In this document: positions 12,447 through 23,220 of the stretch, in pieces | How the letters are laid out: every line of letters begins with the position of its first letter | Position numbering within the stretch: position 1 is the first letter of the stretch | DNA from: Eimeria necatrix | Lineage: Eukaryota > Apicomplexa > Conoidasida > Eucoccidiorida > Eimeriidae | Reading direction: 5' to 3' | DNA length: 64,000 bases | NCBI RefSeq assembly: GCF_000499385.1 | Contig: NW_013651795.1 | Location: 2,175 to 66,174 of the forward strand | Notes under the pieces: generated by a model | What the model saw: the letters and a program-made list of their open reading frames with translations, nothing else | What the model was told of the DNA's origin: nothing | Database searches by the model: none | Position numbers and translations under genes: made by a program

Positions 12447-13325
12447 ATGCTGTTGCGTTCATAGCATTTGCCACACCACGATGATTTTAAAAGCTCGTGC
12501 CATTTTCTGTTGCAATACATTGTTTTATATAGATCGAGAGTGTGAGCAGACGCACCTATGCTTTTCTAAAACCTCGTTGGCTTCTCATTTCGGGTGCATT
12601 CGTCTCATCACTTGCTGCACAGCGTTTCCTCGTTTCATCGCAGCTGGCATATAATAGAGGGGACTAATGCCTAGCTACCCGATCTCACAGTTTTGCGAAG
12701 GCGCAATGCTTAAAGCAGAATATCTTTCCGTGCAAATTCAGCTCGTGCGTTAAGCTTGCGGAGTACCAGATACGCATGCGTAACCACTTCGTCATAATTG
12801 CCTAGCATTTGTAATTCGGGTTTAGTGTGCCATTGTTTTGCATAGCACACCACTGTGCAGAAAATACGCAGAAAGTCCTCTTGCTGGCTTCCCATAAATC
12901 GTTGCCTCGCCTTCAATGTGCCACTGCTTGCGTTTCCTCATGGACTCTCTAGCTGCATTCCTTCAAATGCAGAATGTATGTTGAATCCCAGACTGTCAAC
13001 AAAGGCGATTAATATGCTCGCATGAATTGTCCTCTTAGCGATTCCGGACTATCATGCTGTTTATGCATACAGCATCTCACTTTGTGTAACTTCAGGCTGC
13101 CCGTTGGAGCACATGAATCAGAGGCATTGCAACTGGCCAGCTCAAGCTCGTCGGTTCTTCGTGCGGCGACAGCTAGGATGCTGACGGGATGCCTTAGCAA
13201 ATGCAACACTGATTAGCCCAGGCATTCTGCTGCAATATGCTTGCCTTGATCTGTCGTCGTCCCTATTTTCACATCAACACAGTATGCGCACGTTGAACAT
13301 TGGCTCACTGCAGTAACGAGGCTTT
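12447..13325. repeat. ~900-bp direct duplication, copy B (pair with 11100-12035)
   Basis: Second copy. Identity is near complete from about 12655 to 13040 and falls off at both ends, where small deletions are present. No conserved protein frame spans the identical core. Confidence 0.9.
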
Positions 13326-13339
13326 CATGCACGTCCGAA

Positions 13340-13810
13340 CCTGTAAATGGCCTAATCACACTCTCTGCCTCGCCTGCTTATTTACAATGCTCATTCCACT
13401 TGCCTTCGCGCCTTCGCATTGCATTCAGGCTGAGCCTGTAAGCTACCATGAATGGTCTGAAACTCCAGTTGGTCTTCTCACGCTCAGTGCCTCGCCTGCT
13501 CACTCACAAAGCTTACCCTACTCCTCTTCGCGCCTTCGCACTGAACTCAGGCTGAGCCTGTGCGCCACCTTGCATAGCCTAAAACTCCAGTCGGTCTAGT
13601 CATGCTCACTGCCTCGCCTGCTCACTCGCAAAGCACATTCCAGTCGTCGTCGCGCCTTCGCATTGGATTCAAGCTGAGGCTATGTGACCTGCCTGCATCG
13701 GCTAGTTTATCCGATGCAGGCATTTAGCCGATGCAATTGATCTTGTCATTCTTAGTACCTCGCCTGACCACTCACAAATCGCGTAGCATTCGTCTCAATG
13801 GCTTAGCAGT
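13340..13810. repeat. ~122-bp tandem repeat, four copies
   Basis: The landmark 'tgcctcgcctgctcactcac' or close variants begins at 13364, 13487, 13609 and 13755. Each is followed by 'cgccttcgcattgcattcag' and 'gctgagcctgt'. Spacings are 123, 122 and 146 bp. The longer last spacing comes from an inserted hairpin (13691-13721). Confidence 0.85.
13691..13721. repeat. Small perfect hairpin inside the 122-bp array
   Basis: GCCTGCATCGG, 9-bp loop, CCGATGCAGGC. Its presence accounts for the longer spacing between the third and fourth repeat copies. Confidence 0.8.
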
Positions 13811-14689
13811 GCCAGAGGCTGCGCGCTGCCATCCCGAGTTTCTAGGGGCTTAGCTGGGAAAGGTGGCCTTTCTTAAGTTCTCCTTGGCATCAGTAAGTGG
13901 AACTATGTACATTTTGTTTATTTCTACACCCTGTTCAGATTTGGAAATGGAGACCCCAGATGAGTAGGTGGTTGATTTTATAGTTTTTTTCTGACGATGT
14001 CAGCCTGTGGAAAGGGAGGGAGGTCTCCGGCACAAAGTCACGTTGGAAACAACACAACTCCAATGACACTCTTCCGTGGTTCCTATCGACCGCGACTGTA
14101 TTCGTCCTTGAATTTTGGTACTCTTCAAGATTTGGGATCTGAGGTGGCAAGCTGTGGACCTAGAAAAGCTGCTTATATGCGCACGAGCGCTTCCGAAGTT
14201 CGATGTTTCCTGAAGTGTGTCTCGTTTGCTGTCATATCCTTGTGGCTACGATGAAGCGGCTCCAATGCATCTGTCTGCGCAGCTGCATCTTCACTATAAA
14301 TCTACCCTTCACCTCCTCTCCCATGACATCACTCATTCAGCAGTGCTTCAAAGCGCGTGCTGTCTCGCCTTTCCCAAGATGCACAACGGATTCGCGCCGC
14401 TCCGCGCATTTTCGCGTCTTTGCAGTGCAATTTAACCCGTCTCTCTTCAACGGGGTGTACAGGTAGTTTGCACTCACTCCAATGCAGTGAGTGAGTTTCT
14501 TTTGTTTTGTGGGTTTGAGTCGTGAACAAGACTGTTTTCCCCCGTGGTTGATCTACGCTTCACTCCTCTGTGAGCAGGGTCGCTATACACTAAACGGCAG
14601 CATTAACGTCATCTTTGCTCCTTAGTCTTACTCAGTTTGTCGCACTACAGCTCTAAAAGGAGCTTAGTATTGTTGTTATGCGTAGTTTG
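13811..14689. other. Gene-free stretch
   Basis: Only short unsupported frames of about 70-88 codons are open here. No repeat or motif recognised beyond a short 'cactcactccaatgcagtga' snap-back at about 14471. Confidence 0.45.
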
Positions 14690-15135
14690 CTGCATGAAAG
14701 CATTCTTTTTCGGCAGCTTTTTAGGCACGCGCCAACAAGTAACTTGCAAGCCCTCTTTTAGGCCTCCATAGGCTGCAGTACACTGCTTCGCACGCAGGAA
14801 CCAACATCTTTTAATTTGCTTTGACGCATTCAGATGTAGCTCTCCAATTTAACTCCATCTTACAAATATTTGGCTACCGCAAGCCGGTTATCCTTGCGCA
14901 CTTTGTCGTTCGGTAGCATTCATTTTCGGCAGCTATTTGAGCACATGCAAACGAGCCCCCGCCAATAGACCCTCTTTTCAGCCTGCAGTGGTTGCATTAG
15001 TGTGCTTTAATCCACGCAGGAATTGTGCATTCTATCTTAATTTGGGGTGTTTAGCTGTATCTCTTGCGTTTGCCTCCGTCCTACAAGCCTTTTGCTACCG
15101 CAAGCCAGCTACCCGCGTGGCTGAATGTTTTCGAA
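14690..15135. repeat. ~220-bp tandem duplication
   Basis: 'gcattctttttcggcagctt', 'ccctcttttaggcctccata', 'cgcacgcaggaa' and 'tggctaccgcaagccggtta' in the first unit recur as 'gcattcattttcggcagcta', 'ccctcttttcagcctgcagt', 'cacgcaggaa' and 'tgctaccgcaagccagctac' in the second. Divergence is moderate. Confidence 0.75.
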
Positions 15136-16299
15136 GTAGGCTTCATACACTTACCCTTTCCCCCGTGTGACTCTTACAAAGCTGCTGCCAGGAAGCACCT
15201 CAAAAACGAGCTTAAACAAGTAGCAGCTAGAAGAGTTCCCCGGTGCAGGATTTCTATTTTGCTTTCCGTTGTCTCTGCCGTTTCCCCCAGCGTCCTTCTG
15301 CGTGGCTCTCCGTCCTGCATTTCCCTTTGTCGTTCGCTCTGCAGCCGCCTTTGCTTTTGTGTCGTCTCCATTCACGGCCTCATTGGCTTGCACTGCTCTC
15401 TACCTCCACCCCCTCCATCTGCATTTGGATTATCTGTGTGCCGTGACTGGTTCTATGACTTCGTTATCTGCTTCGTTCCCTTTCCGTGTGCCTTACGTAT
15501 TCGAATTTCGTCCCTGTTTCGATTTTTCTCACGTGCTCCCCCCACTGGTTTGCCTTTTAAGTTGCCCTGTTCAGCACGTGTAGTTGTCTCTTCCTGTCGC
15601 TGTATTTTTTTTTGTTGTCCCTTCGTCTTCAGCTCAAGCTCTTTCTTCGTTACGTCAAGATTAAATCAAAAGACGAAACGAACCGCACTAAAACTAAAGA
15701 CAAGAAATAGAGAGAAAATGTACATGCAGTACCAGTCCTGCTAAACGTATAAGCAGTAGAAAAATACAATGAACAGTAAGGCAAAATATGTAAATAACAC
15801 GCAGTCACACTTATGCTTACTGTTGGGGTGTATGGGCAGGCGCATGCAGCGGTCTCCACTTGACAGCCAAAACAAAACGTAAGAGCTTAAATTACAAACA
15901 ACTATAAATGTAGACAGTATTTATAAATACAAATATTTATAAATACAATTTGTCGCTTCTCCTATTCCTTTCATTAGTCTGTACACACGGACACGATGAC
16001 ACAGACTGAAACGCGACGCAAAGAATTGCCAAATGAGGTGTACATGGACCTCAGAGCTGCAGCAGCAGCGTCAGCAACAACGGCGAAGATCCGCAATCTC
16101 GATCTCGGTTCCCCCCGACCTTGCTGTTGGGTTGACACTGCTGCTACATCTCATACTGCTTTTGTTACTGTTGCGGGAGTTGCTGCTGCCAGAACTGCTC
16201 TTGCTGTTGCTGCTGCGGCTTCCAACCTTACCGCGCCAGGCACCGAATTCATTCCAGCAAGGCGCACATGACTGACCACAGCACCAGAGACGCCGCACC
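15136..16299. other. CT-rich transition into the first repeat-rich block
   Basis: A pyrimidine-rich plus strand (about 15230-15660) gives a long open frame of low-complexity Ser/Cys/Phe/Arg composition that I do not accept as a gene. Triplet repeats begin near 16055. The stretch 16135-16220 has CTG on the plus strand, so a 3' exon of the minus-strand gene at 16320-18855 could lie here. Confidence 0.4.
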
Positions 16300-16319
16300 T
16301 GCTGTTGCAGCCAGCAACG

Positions 16320-16880
16320 CTACAGCAGCACCGCTGGGGTCCAGTTCTCCTGATTGGCTTGCTGCTGTACCGCTGGAGGCTGCTGGTGCTGCTGCTGTGG
16401 CTGCAGAGGCTGTTGCTGTTGTGGCCATACTGCAGATCCTCCTTGTTGTGGTTGCTGCTGCTGTTGGCGCATACCGTGGTGAGGATGCCACGTCTCCACG
16501 TCCCCTGACCACAAGAGCTCTCCATGCTGCTGCTGCTGCCAGACGCCAGGAATAGGATGCTGCTGCTCTAGAGCTGTCGGCCAGCGTGCATACTGGTGCG
16601 GCGGCTCCCACGCTTGTTGATGGTGCAGCTGCTCCTGTTGCTGCTGCTGCTGATCGTGAAGGGCCAGCAAAGAGCTAGTGAGACACACTGGGGAGAGGTT
16701 CCGCTGCTGAACAGCCATCCGTTGCTGCGGGTGGTGCTGCTGCTCCCACGACTGCTGGTGGTGCTGTTGTTGCTCCTGCTGCTCCTGCTGCTTCAGGAGT
16801 AGCCGCCGCCACCGATATACACACAGCTGCGCGCGGCGCAACAGATCCTCGACAAGAATACCGTCGCCAATGCAGCCGCT

Positions 16881-16914
<34 letters not shown>

Positions 16915-18855
16915 TCCGACAAACGGACACGAGTCGCCAGCTCCTGAACCATTGCAATGGCCGTTATCAGCTCATCCCTGACATGCCAGCAGCAACAGCA
17001 ACGGTGTGTCATAAAATAGAAGCAGCGAAACCACAAATGAGAGGCCTCGCCAGTGACAACGGCAGCAATCGCAGTGGCAGTACCTAAAACGGGAACACTG
17101 GCACGGCAGCGGCAGAAGCAACAACAGCAGCGGCACTTTTGCAGCCCACTTGAGCTCCCAGTCGTGCTGTTGCTGATGAAGCGCGGAGTCTCCAAGCGGT
17201 CTTCGGGGCTGCTGCGGCAGCTGCTGCTGCGAAAGTTGTTGTTGAGGTAGTTGCGCACGAGCTGGCGGTTCCACCGCTTGTGCTCGTTGCTGTTCCACAG
17301 GCGGCACAACCGCTGCAGCAGGAGCAGCAAGGCGCTTTGAGAGCGGCGTTGCGTCGTCTGTTACCCTTTTCTCCGCTGAAGCAGCATACGGGTCTGCCGA
17401 TGCAGCTGCTCCTGCGCTGCTGCCAAAACTCAGCTCGCTTCGTTCAGCAGTTGCAGCAGCAGCAGCAGCAGCAGCAAGCGTTGGGTCTTCCTGCCCCCCA
17501 TCTCGTAAGCCGTTGCGCTTGCTTTCATCTTCTAAATATGAGGCGAAGAGGAAATCCGTTGTTGCTGCTGCAGCTGCCGCTGCCGCTACATCGGAGCTGC
17601 TAGGTGGGCTGCTGAATCTTGGCGGCAAGTGCACCGGCTGAAGCTGCTGTTGCTGTTGTTCCTGCTGTTGCTGCTGCCGCTGCCGTAGTTGTATTTCCTC
17701 TATCTCTTCTACCGTTACGACCGTGCGATTTGCAAAGCTTGTTGCACCGCAGAGGCTGCTGATGGCGTTGCTGCTGCTGCTGCTGCTGCTGCTGCTATAA
17801 GTTCCATCTGTCAAGCCTGCTGCAACCAAGGGGGAAAAAAATGGAGCGTATGCATCGCCGTTAAGTCGTGCCTCCGCTTCTTTTGCTATGGTTGCTTCTG
17901 CGACCGTTGCTGCTGTAGGTATAGTGCCTGCAGTTGTTGCCGTAGTCGCCGCTGTAATTGCTGCTGTTGCCGTTGCACATGCACCTCCTGCTGCAGCCCC
18001 ACCTGACGCTGCAGTTGTTGCTGCTGGGGATGCTGCTGCCGCTGCCGCTGCTGCTTCGTCTGCTAGCTGCTGCTGCTGCTGATGCTGTAGGGCAGCAAGC
18101 ATCAAGCTCCGCAGGTCTCCTGCTGTTAGGGGTCTCTGCTGCTGCTGCCGTCTCTGCTGTTGTTGCTGCTGTTGCTGCTGCAGCAGGTGAGGGTATGCCG
18201 CCCCCAGGCAGCAGCAGAGCTCTTCAAGCAGCATGCAAGGCACGTGAGGCTTCCTCTCTGCCGTAGCAGCTGCAGCAGCAGCAGAGGAAGGTGCGGCAAC
18301 GCGCTGCAGAAACACTTTCACTGCGGGATCTGCCGTCAGCATGAAGACGAGTCCATCGCTGGCTTTGCTGCCACTGCTGCTGCCACTGCCGTTACTATTG
18401 AACCCCAGCCATACTTTTTCCAGGTGCTTTTTCCACAACAGTCCGAAGTCTATTGTTTCTAAAGTGTCTGCGCTGAGTTGCAGAGCCCGACCCAGAGACA
18501 CATCCTGTGTCGACAATAGCGAGAACTGCTGCTCCTGCTGCTGCTGCTTTGCGCTCTTTTTCATCCCTTCAACGTATTCGACGACTTGAAAATCACTCGC
18601 AAGCTCTCGCAGCTGCTGCAGGGCGTCTTGCTGCTGCTGCTGTTGCCGCTGTAGCTGTTGCTGCATGCGGGCAACTTCCCGCTCCACGTAGTCCGTAACA
18701 AGAAATATTGAAATATCGCTATCTGACAACGAGGTTTGTGCTACTGATGCGTCTGCTGCAACTACTGCTGGGGACTTCCGTTCCCTGCAAGCCAACTGCC
18801 CCCCGCTGTATAACCGGCGCAAACCGGCAAGGCTTATTGGGCATGCCTCCCCGCA
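16320..18855 (-). CDS. Hypothetical Gln/Ala-rich protein, at least two exons, ends uncertain
   Basis: A long minus-strand exon runs from an acceptor TTCCAG at 18856 to about 17150. It encodes complex sequence (for example DISIFLVTDYVEREVARMQQ and LETIDFGLLWKKHLEKVWLG) broken by poly-Gln, poly-Ala and poly-Ser runs. Splicing from CTCAA|GTGGGC at 17150 to TGTCAG|G at 16977 joins WEL to K-DELITAIAMVQELATRVRL in phase 2. It skips a 172-bp stretch that would otherwise read as Leu/Cys. The second exon continues with a possible helix (ILVEDLLRRAQLCVYRW) and a Gln/His/Trp-rich tail to a stop at 16320. That stop follows a possible donor, so more exons may exist. The N-terminus is missing because no ATG opens the first exon. 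I do not recognise the family; the VEDLLRR helix is only loosely GAT-like. Confidence 0.5.
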
Positions 18856-19526
18856 CTGGAACACACAGCAGCAGGAGAAGCCGCACCAGCACCAACTACA
18901 GCGACACCGGAATGCAGCAACAACAGCCGCACAACTAGTTCACGTGGACTCGACAGACTGATGAAGCAGCAGCAAGACAGACAGCATCAACAGCAACACA
19001 AATGCACAGACATGTACAGACAGCAGAAGCAGCACCCCACATGCTACAGCAGTGGCATCAAGCAGACGGGCAAAATAAAATACATTCAGTGCCGCTGCTA
19101 CGCACCGCACGCACACGGATGTGCACGATGTGATGTGGCATGAATATTAAAACCGTTTGCACAGCGTAAACAACAGATTGCAGGTGTATGCGGAGAGCGA
19201 ACGGATGCTTACTGCAAGAACACAAAACGCCTTTCACTAATATATTTCAAAATCCATGTAAATTTATATTCCGATGTTTCCGACCCGAGCAATACGAAAA
19301 AACTTAAGCGCGTGTGCACACAACACATTGGACGAAATCGCCAGTGCAAATATATGCATGCAAATCCATTTTCTGTGACGTTATTGCCCAATCTTCAGAG
19401 CATGCATTGCCGTACGCAGTGCTTAAATGCGAAATGTTCTGTCCTACTAGTCAATGTTGGAAAAAAAGTGCATCGCGAAGGATGTCAAGACAGTGCTACG
19501 GCAAATTCCTTCTCGCCACGTAGTAT

Positions 19527-19539
19527 GGTGTGTGTGTGT

Positions 19540-19583
<44 letters not shown>

Positions 19584-19611
19584 CTGTGTGTGTGCGTCTG
19601 TGTGTATGCGC

Positions 19612-19642
<31 letters not shown>

Positions 19643-19680
19643 CGTGTGTATGTGCGTGTGTGTGTGTGCGTGTGTGTGTG
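19527..19680. repeat. (TG)n microsatellite with TC/CG interruptions
   Basis: About 150 bp of alternating TG, interrupted by 'tctg', 'gcg' and 'tatg'. The open frames through it on both strands (Val-Cys or His-Thr repeats) are repeat artefacts. Confidence 0.95.
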
Positions 19681-19933
19681 TCCACTACAGACCACGGGAT
19701 AATATGCATACGACAGGACCGTCTCGCATCGTCAACTAACTACGGAAGAATCTCACGTACCTGATTTCCAGAAGGATATTGCATTTAAAACGTCCCATGC
19801 ACATACTAACACGCTCTCCATTCGCATTCACATGGATGCTATGGCATGTACATCGAACGCATATACACAACACTGAAGTAAAAGCGCACAAACTTGACGC
19901 TTACATGGGTGTGAGCAGCACAAGTCCCTTCAT

Positions 19934-20830
19934 TCATCTGCGTGACGGCGGACGAATCCAAAAAAATGTAGAGAGGTAGGCTGTGCAATATGTCAGCGCT
20001 GCAAGCAGCCCCTGTCGCTGCTGGCGCTGACGGCTTTGCTGTTGCTGCTTCCGCCATTGTCGTATCTGCAGCTTCCCCTCCGGCTGCTGGTGCCTCCCCT
20101 GAGGCTGCGCCCGGGGCTGGCGGTGCTGCAGCCGCCACTGCTGCGACCGTTGCTGCAGCAGCAACGGCTGCAGCAGTTGAGCATGTACTGGAACTGCGGC
20201 GGGTTCCCATTGCTGTCGCTGCTGCTGGCGTCGCGGGTGCTGCAGCTGCCGAAGCGGACCCTGTCGCTGGTGCTGCTGATGCTGACACTGCGGCTGGTAA
20301 TGTCCCTTCTGCAGCTCTGCCATCCCTTGCAGCCGCTGGAAGTGCTCCAGCACAGGCAGCAGGATGTGCCCCCGCTGCTGCAGCTGCGTATGATACCCGA
20401 GAAGATACTCCCCGTCGTTCGACTGCGCCTGTTGGTGCTGCGGTTGTTGCCGCTGTTGAGTCGCGACCGCGAGGTCCAGCAGCGCTAGCCGATGCATTCT
20501 GTTGCTGCTGTTTGCTGCTGCTACTGTTACTAAGCGACGCCTTGCTGCCTCGCTGCTGTTGCTGTTTTGCTCCAGGGTCATCTGATGAACGACGAGAAGT
20601 GTTGGCCGCTGCGCACTTGGCACGCTGAGTTGTTGGTGGTGCTGGCGCTGCACCTGTCCGTACGCCTGGTGCTGATGCAGCTGCTGGTGCTGCAGCGCCT
20701 GACGCAGAGGCTGGAGGGGCAGCGCTGCTGCTCTGAGATGAGGGCGCCTGCAGCAAACATGCACAGAAGCAACGGCAGATGCAGCAGCAGCGGCAATTCA
20801 TCCACAAAGCCAAACTGTAGACGCTGAACT
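19934..20830 (-). CDS. Possible Gln/Ala-rich exon region, function unknown
   Basis: Minus-strand CAG-type triplets leave several frames open. One gives a Gln-rich protein with interspersed ordinary sequence (GEYLLGYHTQLQQRGHILLP, then VLEHFQRLQGMAELQKG); another is Ala-rich. Triplet polarity (CAG in the minus sense) is what exons show elsewhere in this window, so a minus-strand exon is plausible, perhaps an upstream exon of the gene at 16320-18855. I cannot fix boundaries or choose the frame with confidence. Confidence 0.3.
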
Positions 20831-20840
20831 CCAGCCCCAT

Positions 20841-21666
20841 ATGCCCTAAAGCCTCACTGCATTGGCCGTGTTATTCCCCGCTGGGGTACGACAGGTCTGG
20901 CCACGCCTGCTCTCTGTAGGAGCTTGGTGGGCGAACATGTACATATGCAGCTGCAGGCACAAACATGATACCTCCAGCTAGAGCCCCTTAAACCCACACC
21001 CTTAGCAACAGCTTGTTAGCCGCCTATCCCAAATCCCGGGCGTCTGGGATCTTGGATCCCACACGCCAACACAAAGGCCTAAGCACAGCAGAGAGTGAGG
21101 CCCCCGCCGAAGGGTGAAGAGGGCAGCAAGCGGAGCTGCTCCAGGGGAAACAAATGAAGCCACAATGTCGTGTCTCACTACTGGTGTGGTTGCATGCGCA
21201 GTCGTTCTCCAGCACCTCGCCGGGGTGCAGTGTTGCTGCTGCTGCTGCTTGTCCGCAAAGCAAACAGCAGCGGCAGCTCCTCTCTTCTGCTTAGCAGTCG
21301 AAGTCCATTGGCGTACTAGAGCTAATCAGACACAGCAGCGGAAACAGCAGCATGGCGAATGAAGCAGCAGCAGCCTGTGCCACACTAGATGTGGCAGCGG
21401 CAGCACACGCGGCAGCAGCAGCAGCAACAAAGAACCAGCTAGGCTACTTCTGCAACAGCAACGCCAGCTCATCCGCCCTGAGCAATAGCTGTAACACATG
21501 GAGCAGCAGCTGCAGCTGCTGCAGTGCAACAGAAGCAATGGCTGCTGCAGAGTAGAGGACCCGCTGCTGCCCCAGTGAGTTCACTGGCAACAGTGAACAT
21601 GCAGCTGCAGCAGCAGAAGCACAATGGCACTGCATGCGCAAAAGGCGCATGCAAGGAGTAACCCAA
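20841..21666. other. Intergenic or intronic sequence, no gene assigned
   Basis: 20841-21230 has no repeat or motif that I recognise. From 21350 to 21720 the plus strand carries CAG triplets, meaning CTG on the minus strand. That is the pattern of introns here, so this is probably an intron or 3' region of the minus-strand LRR gene. Confidence 0.4.
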
Positions 21667-22581
21667 TCAATTCCCTACGGAGACAGCAGTGTCAGCAACA
21701 GCAAGAGCTGCAGCAGCAGCGCCAGCGACGCTGTGAGACGGACCCATAGGATCTACAATTTGATTATATTCCATTCTGAGCCACAAGGGCACATAGGCCT
21801 TCCTGCGGGAGTCAAGTCTCGGGTACACGTACACCGCGTTGTCAGCAGCAGTAGCAGCACCAGCAGCAGCAGCAGCAACCGCGTTCATGACAAGGAGCGC
21901 CCCGCTGCTGCTGATGCTGCAGTGGGACAAATGGAGCTCCTCTAGAAGCAAACAACCTGCTGATGCTGCCTTGGTAATGTAGGAAGCCACCGCTGCTGCG
22001 CCTGCATCCCCTATGTTGTTCTTGTACAGCTTAATTTTGGTGAGGCGCATGCATGCGCAGCAGCAGGTGAAGAACGACAGCAAGCAAGAAACCCCTGCTC
22101 CGCTGATGCTGTTTTCTGCCAAGTCCATCGACAAAATAACCAGCGCCGGCATGCGGCCCCCGCTGGATGCGGCGTTGCTGCTGCTGCTGCTGTCGCCATT
22201 ACTGCTGCTGCTGCGGTTGCGGCTGTGCTGCTGCACGCACTGAGATAGCCACTGAACGAACTCCTCCACATCACAGTCCCTGAGGCCCCTTCGCTGCAGT
22301 GCCACGTGAATATTCACAACTGGCTGCTGCTGCTGCTGCTGTTGTTGTTGTTCCGCCTTCGCAGCGCCGTTACGCCCTACGCCGCTGCAGCGCTCTATTC
22401 GCATGTAAGTCGAAAATCTGCTGCTGCGGGGGAACAGCGAGGAGACTGTGAGGAAGCTACCACTACTACTACTGCTGCTGCTGCTGCTACTGCTGCTGCT
22501 GCAACTACTACTACTACTGCTGGAGCTGCTGCTTGGGGGCACGGCCCCGCCGCGAGGGGCGTTGTCGGTCCTGGGCCGCAT
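21667..22581 (-). CDS. Leucine-rich-repeat (RNI-like) protein, 5' exon
   Basis: Starts at an ATG (MRPRTDNAPRGGAVPP) with an in-frame TAG three codons upstream. After a poly-Ser run and a short poly-Gln come LRR units: VNIHVALQRRGLRDCDVEEF, then LVILSMDLAENSISGAGVSC, then LTKIKLYKNNIGDAGAAAVA, then LLEELHLSHCSISSSGALLV. The L-x-x-L-x-L-x-x-N pattern is clear. YVPLWLRMEYNQIVDP follows; the PLWLR-x-E-x-N element also follows LRRs in other protist LRR proteins. The exon probably ends near 21744 (ATGG|GTCCGTC), because downstream triplets switch to CTG polarity and the frame becomes Ala-only. Likely a protein-protein interaction module; partners unknown. The 3' exons were not located. Confidence 0.65.
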   Translation of the reverse strand: MRPRTDNAPRGGAVPPSSSSSSSSSSCSSSSSSSSSSSSSGSFLTVSSLFPRSSRFSTYMRIERCSGVGRNGAAKAEQQQQQQQQQPVVNIHVALQRRGLRDCDVEEFVQWLSQCVQQHSRNRSSSSNGDSSSSSNAASSGGRMPALVILSMDLAENSISGAGVSCLLSFFTCCCACMRLTKIKLYKNNIGDAGAAAVASYITKAASAGCLLLEELHLSHCSISSSGALLVMNAVAAAAAGAATAADNAVYVYPRLDSRRKAYVPLWLRMEYNQIVDPMGPSHSVAGAAAAALAVADTAVSVGN

Positions 22582-23220
22582 CTTTAGCTAAGCAAGTTGA
22601 GGGGAGCCGGAGACATGCTGTTGCAGTATTTTCTGCAGACTCTGCTGCTGCTGTGCTGCTGCTTCGCCGGTGCTGCGCTGCGACTGCGCCGCAGCAACTG
22701 CAGCGGCAGCGACAGCAGCAGCAGCGGTCCTCCGTGACCCAGAGACTCAAGCCAAGGGAAACTTGTACACAATACCCAAGGACAATCCAGCGGACGCACG
22801 CAGTCCTTACGCTGCTGTTGCCGTTTGGCAACAGTCTTATTGGCTTCCTGATCTGCTGCTGTAGCGTTTAGGAAGCAAAATACGCAGCAGACAGAAGCAG
22901 CACGGTGAGACGGCACGGGTCGTCTTCTGCAGAACGACACCAGCAACAGAGTCCCTTCCGCTGCTCGCTTCCCGTTGCTACTGTTGCTGCTGCTACTGCC
23001 GCTGCAGCAGCTGCTACGACACCAACAAAGATGCAGCTGCGCCTGGAAGCAGTTCTTGACTGTCCCGATCAATTCAGCCTTGATGATCTGAAATGGAAGG
23101 AAACGCTTCTACTACAGTAGCTGCTGCTGTTCTTGCTGCTGCTGCTGTTGCTAGTGCAGCAGGGGGCTTTGCTGCTGCCGCAGCCCATGAAGGGAAGCCG
23201 CTGCAGAGCAGGAGACCACC
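22582..23220. other. Repeat-bearing stretch upstream of the LRR gene
   Basis: Mixed CTG and CAG triplet tracts (22635-22730, 22980-23010, 23118-23160). A plus-strand frame near 23031-23120 encodes a non-repetitive peptide (MQLRLEAVLDCPDQFSLDDL) but has no further support. Could be promoter or 5'-UTR. Confidence 0.35.

Noticed and set aside
15064..15744. 226-codon plus-strand frame
   Set aside because: Pyrimidine-rich low-complexity sequence with Ser/Cys/Phe/Arg bias, no motif, no splice support.
19447..19764. Val-Cys and His-Thr frames
   Set aside because: Translation of a (TG)n microsatellite on either strand.
19990..20628. 212-codon plus-strand Ala-rich frame
   Set aside because: Pure triplet-repeat translation; repeat polarity favours the minus strand here.
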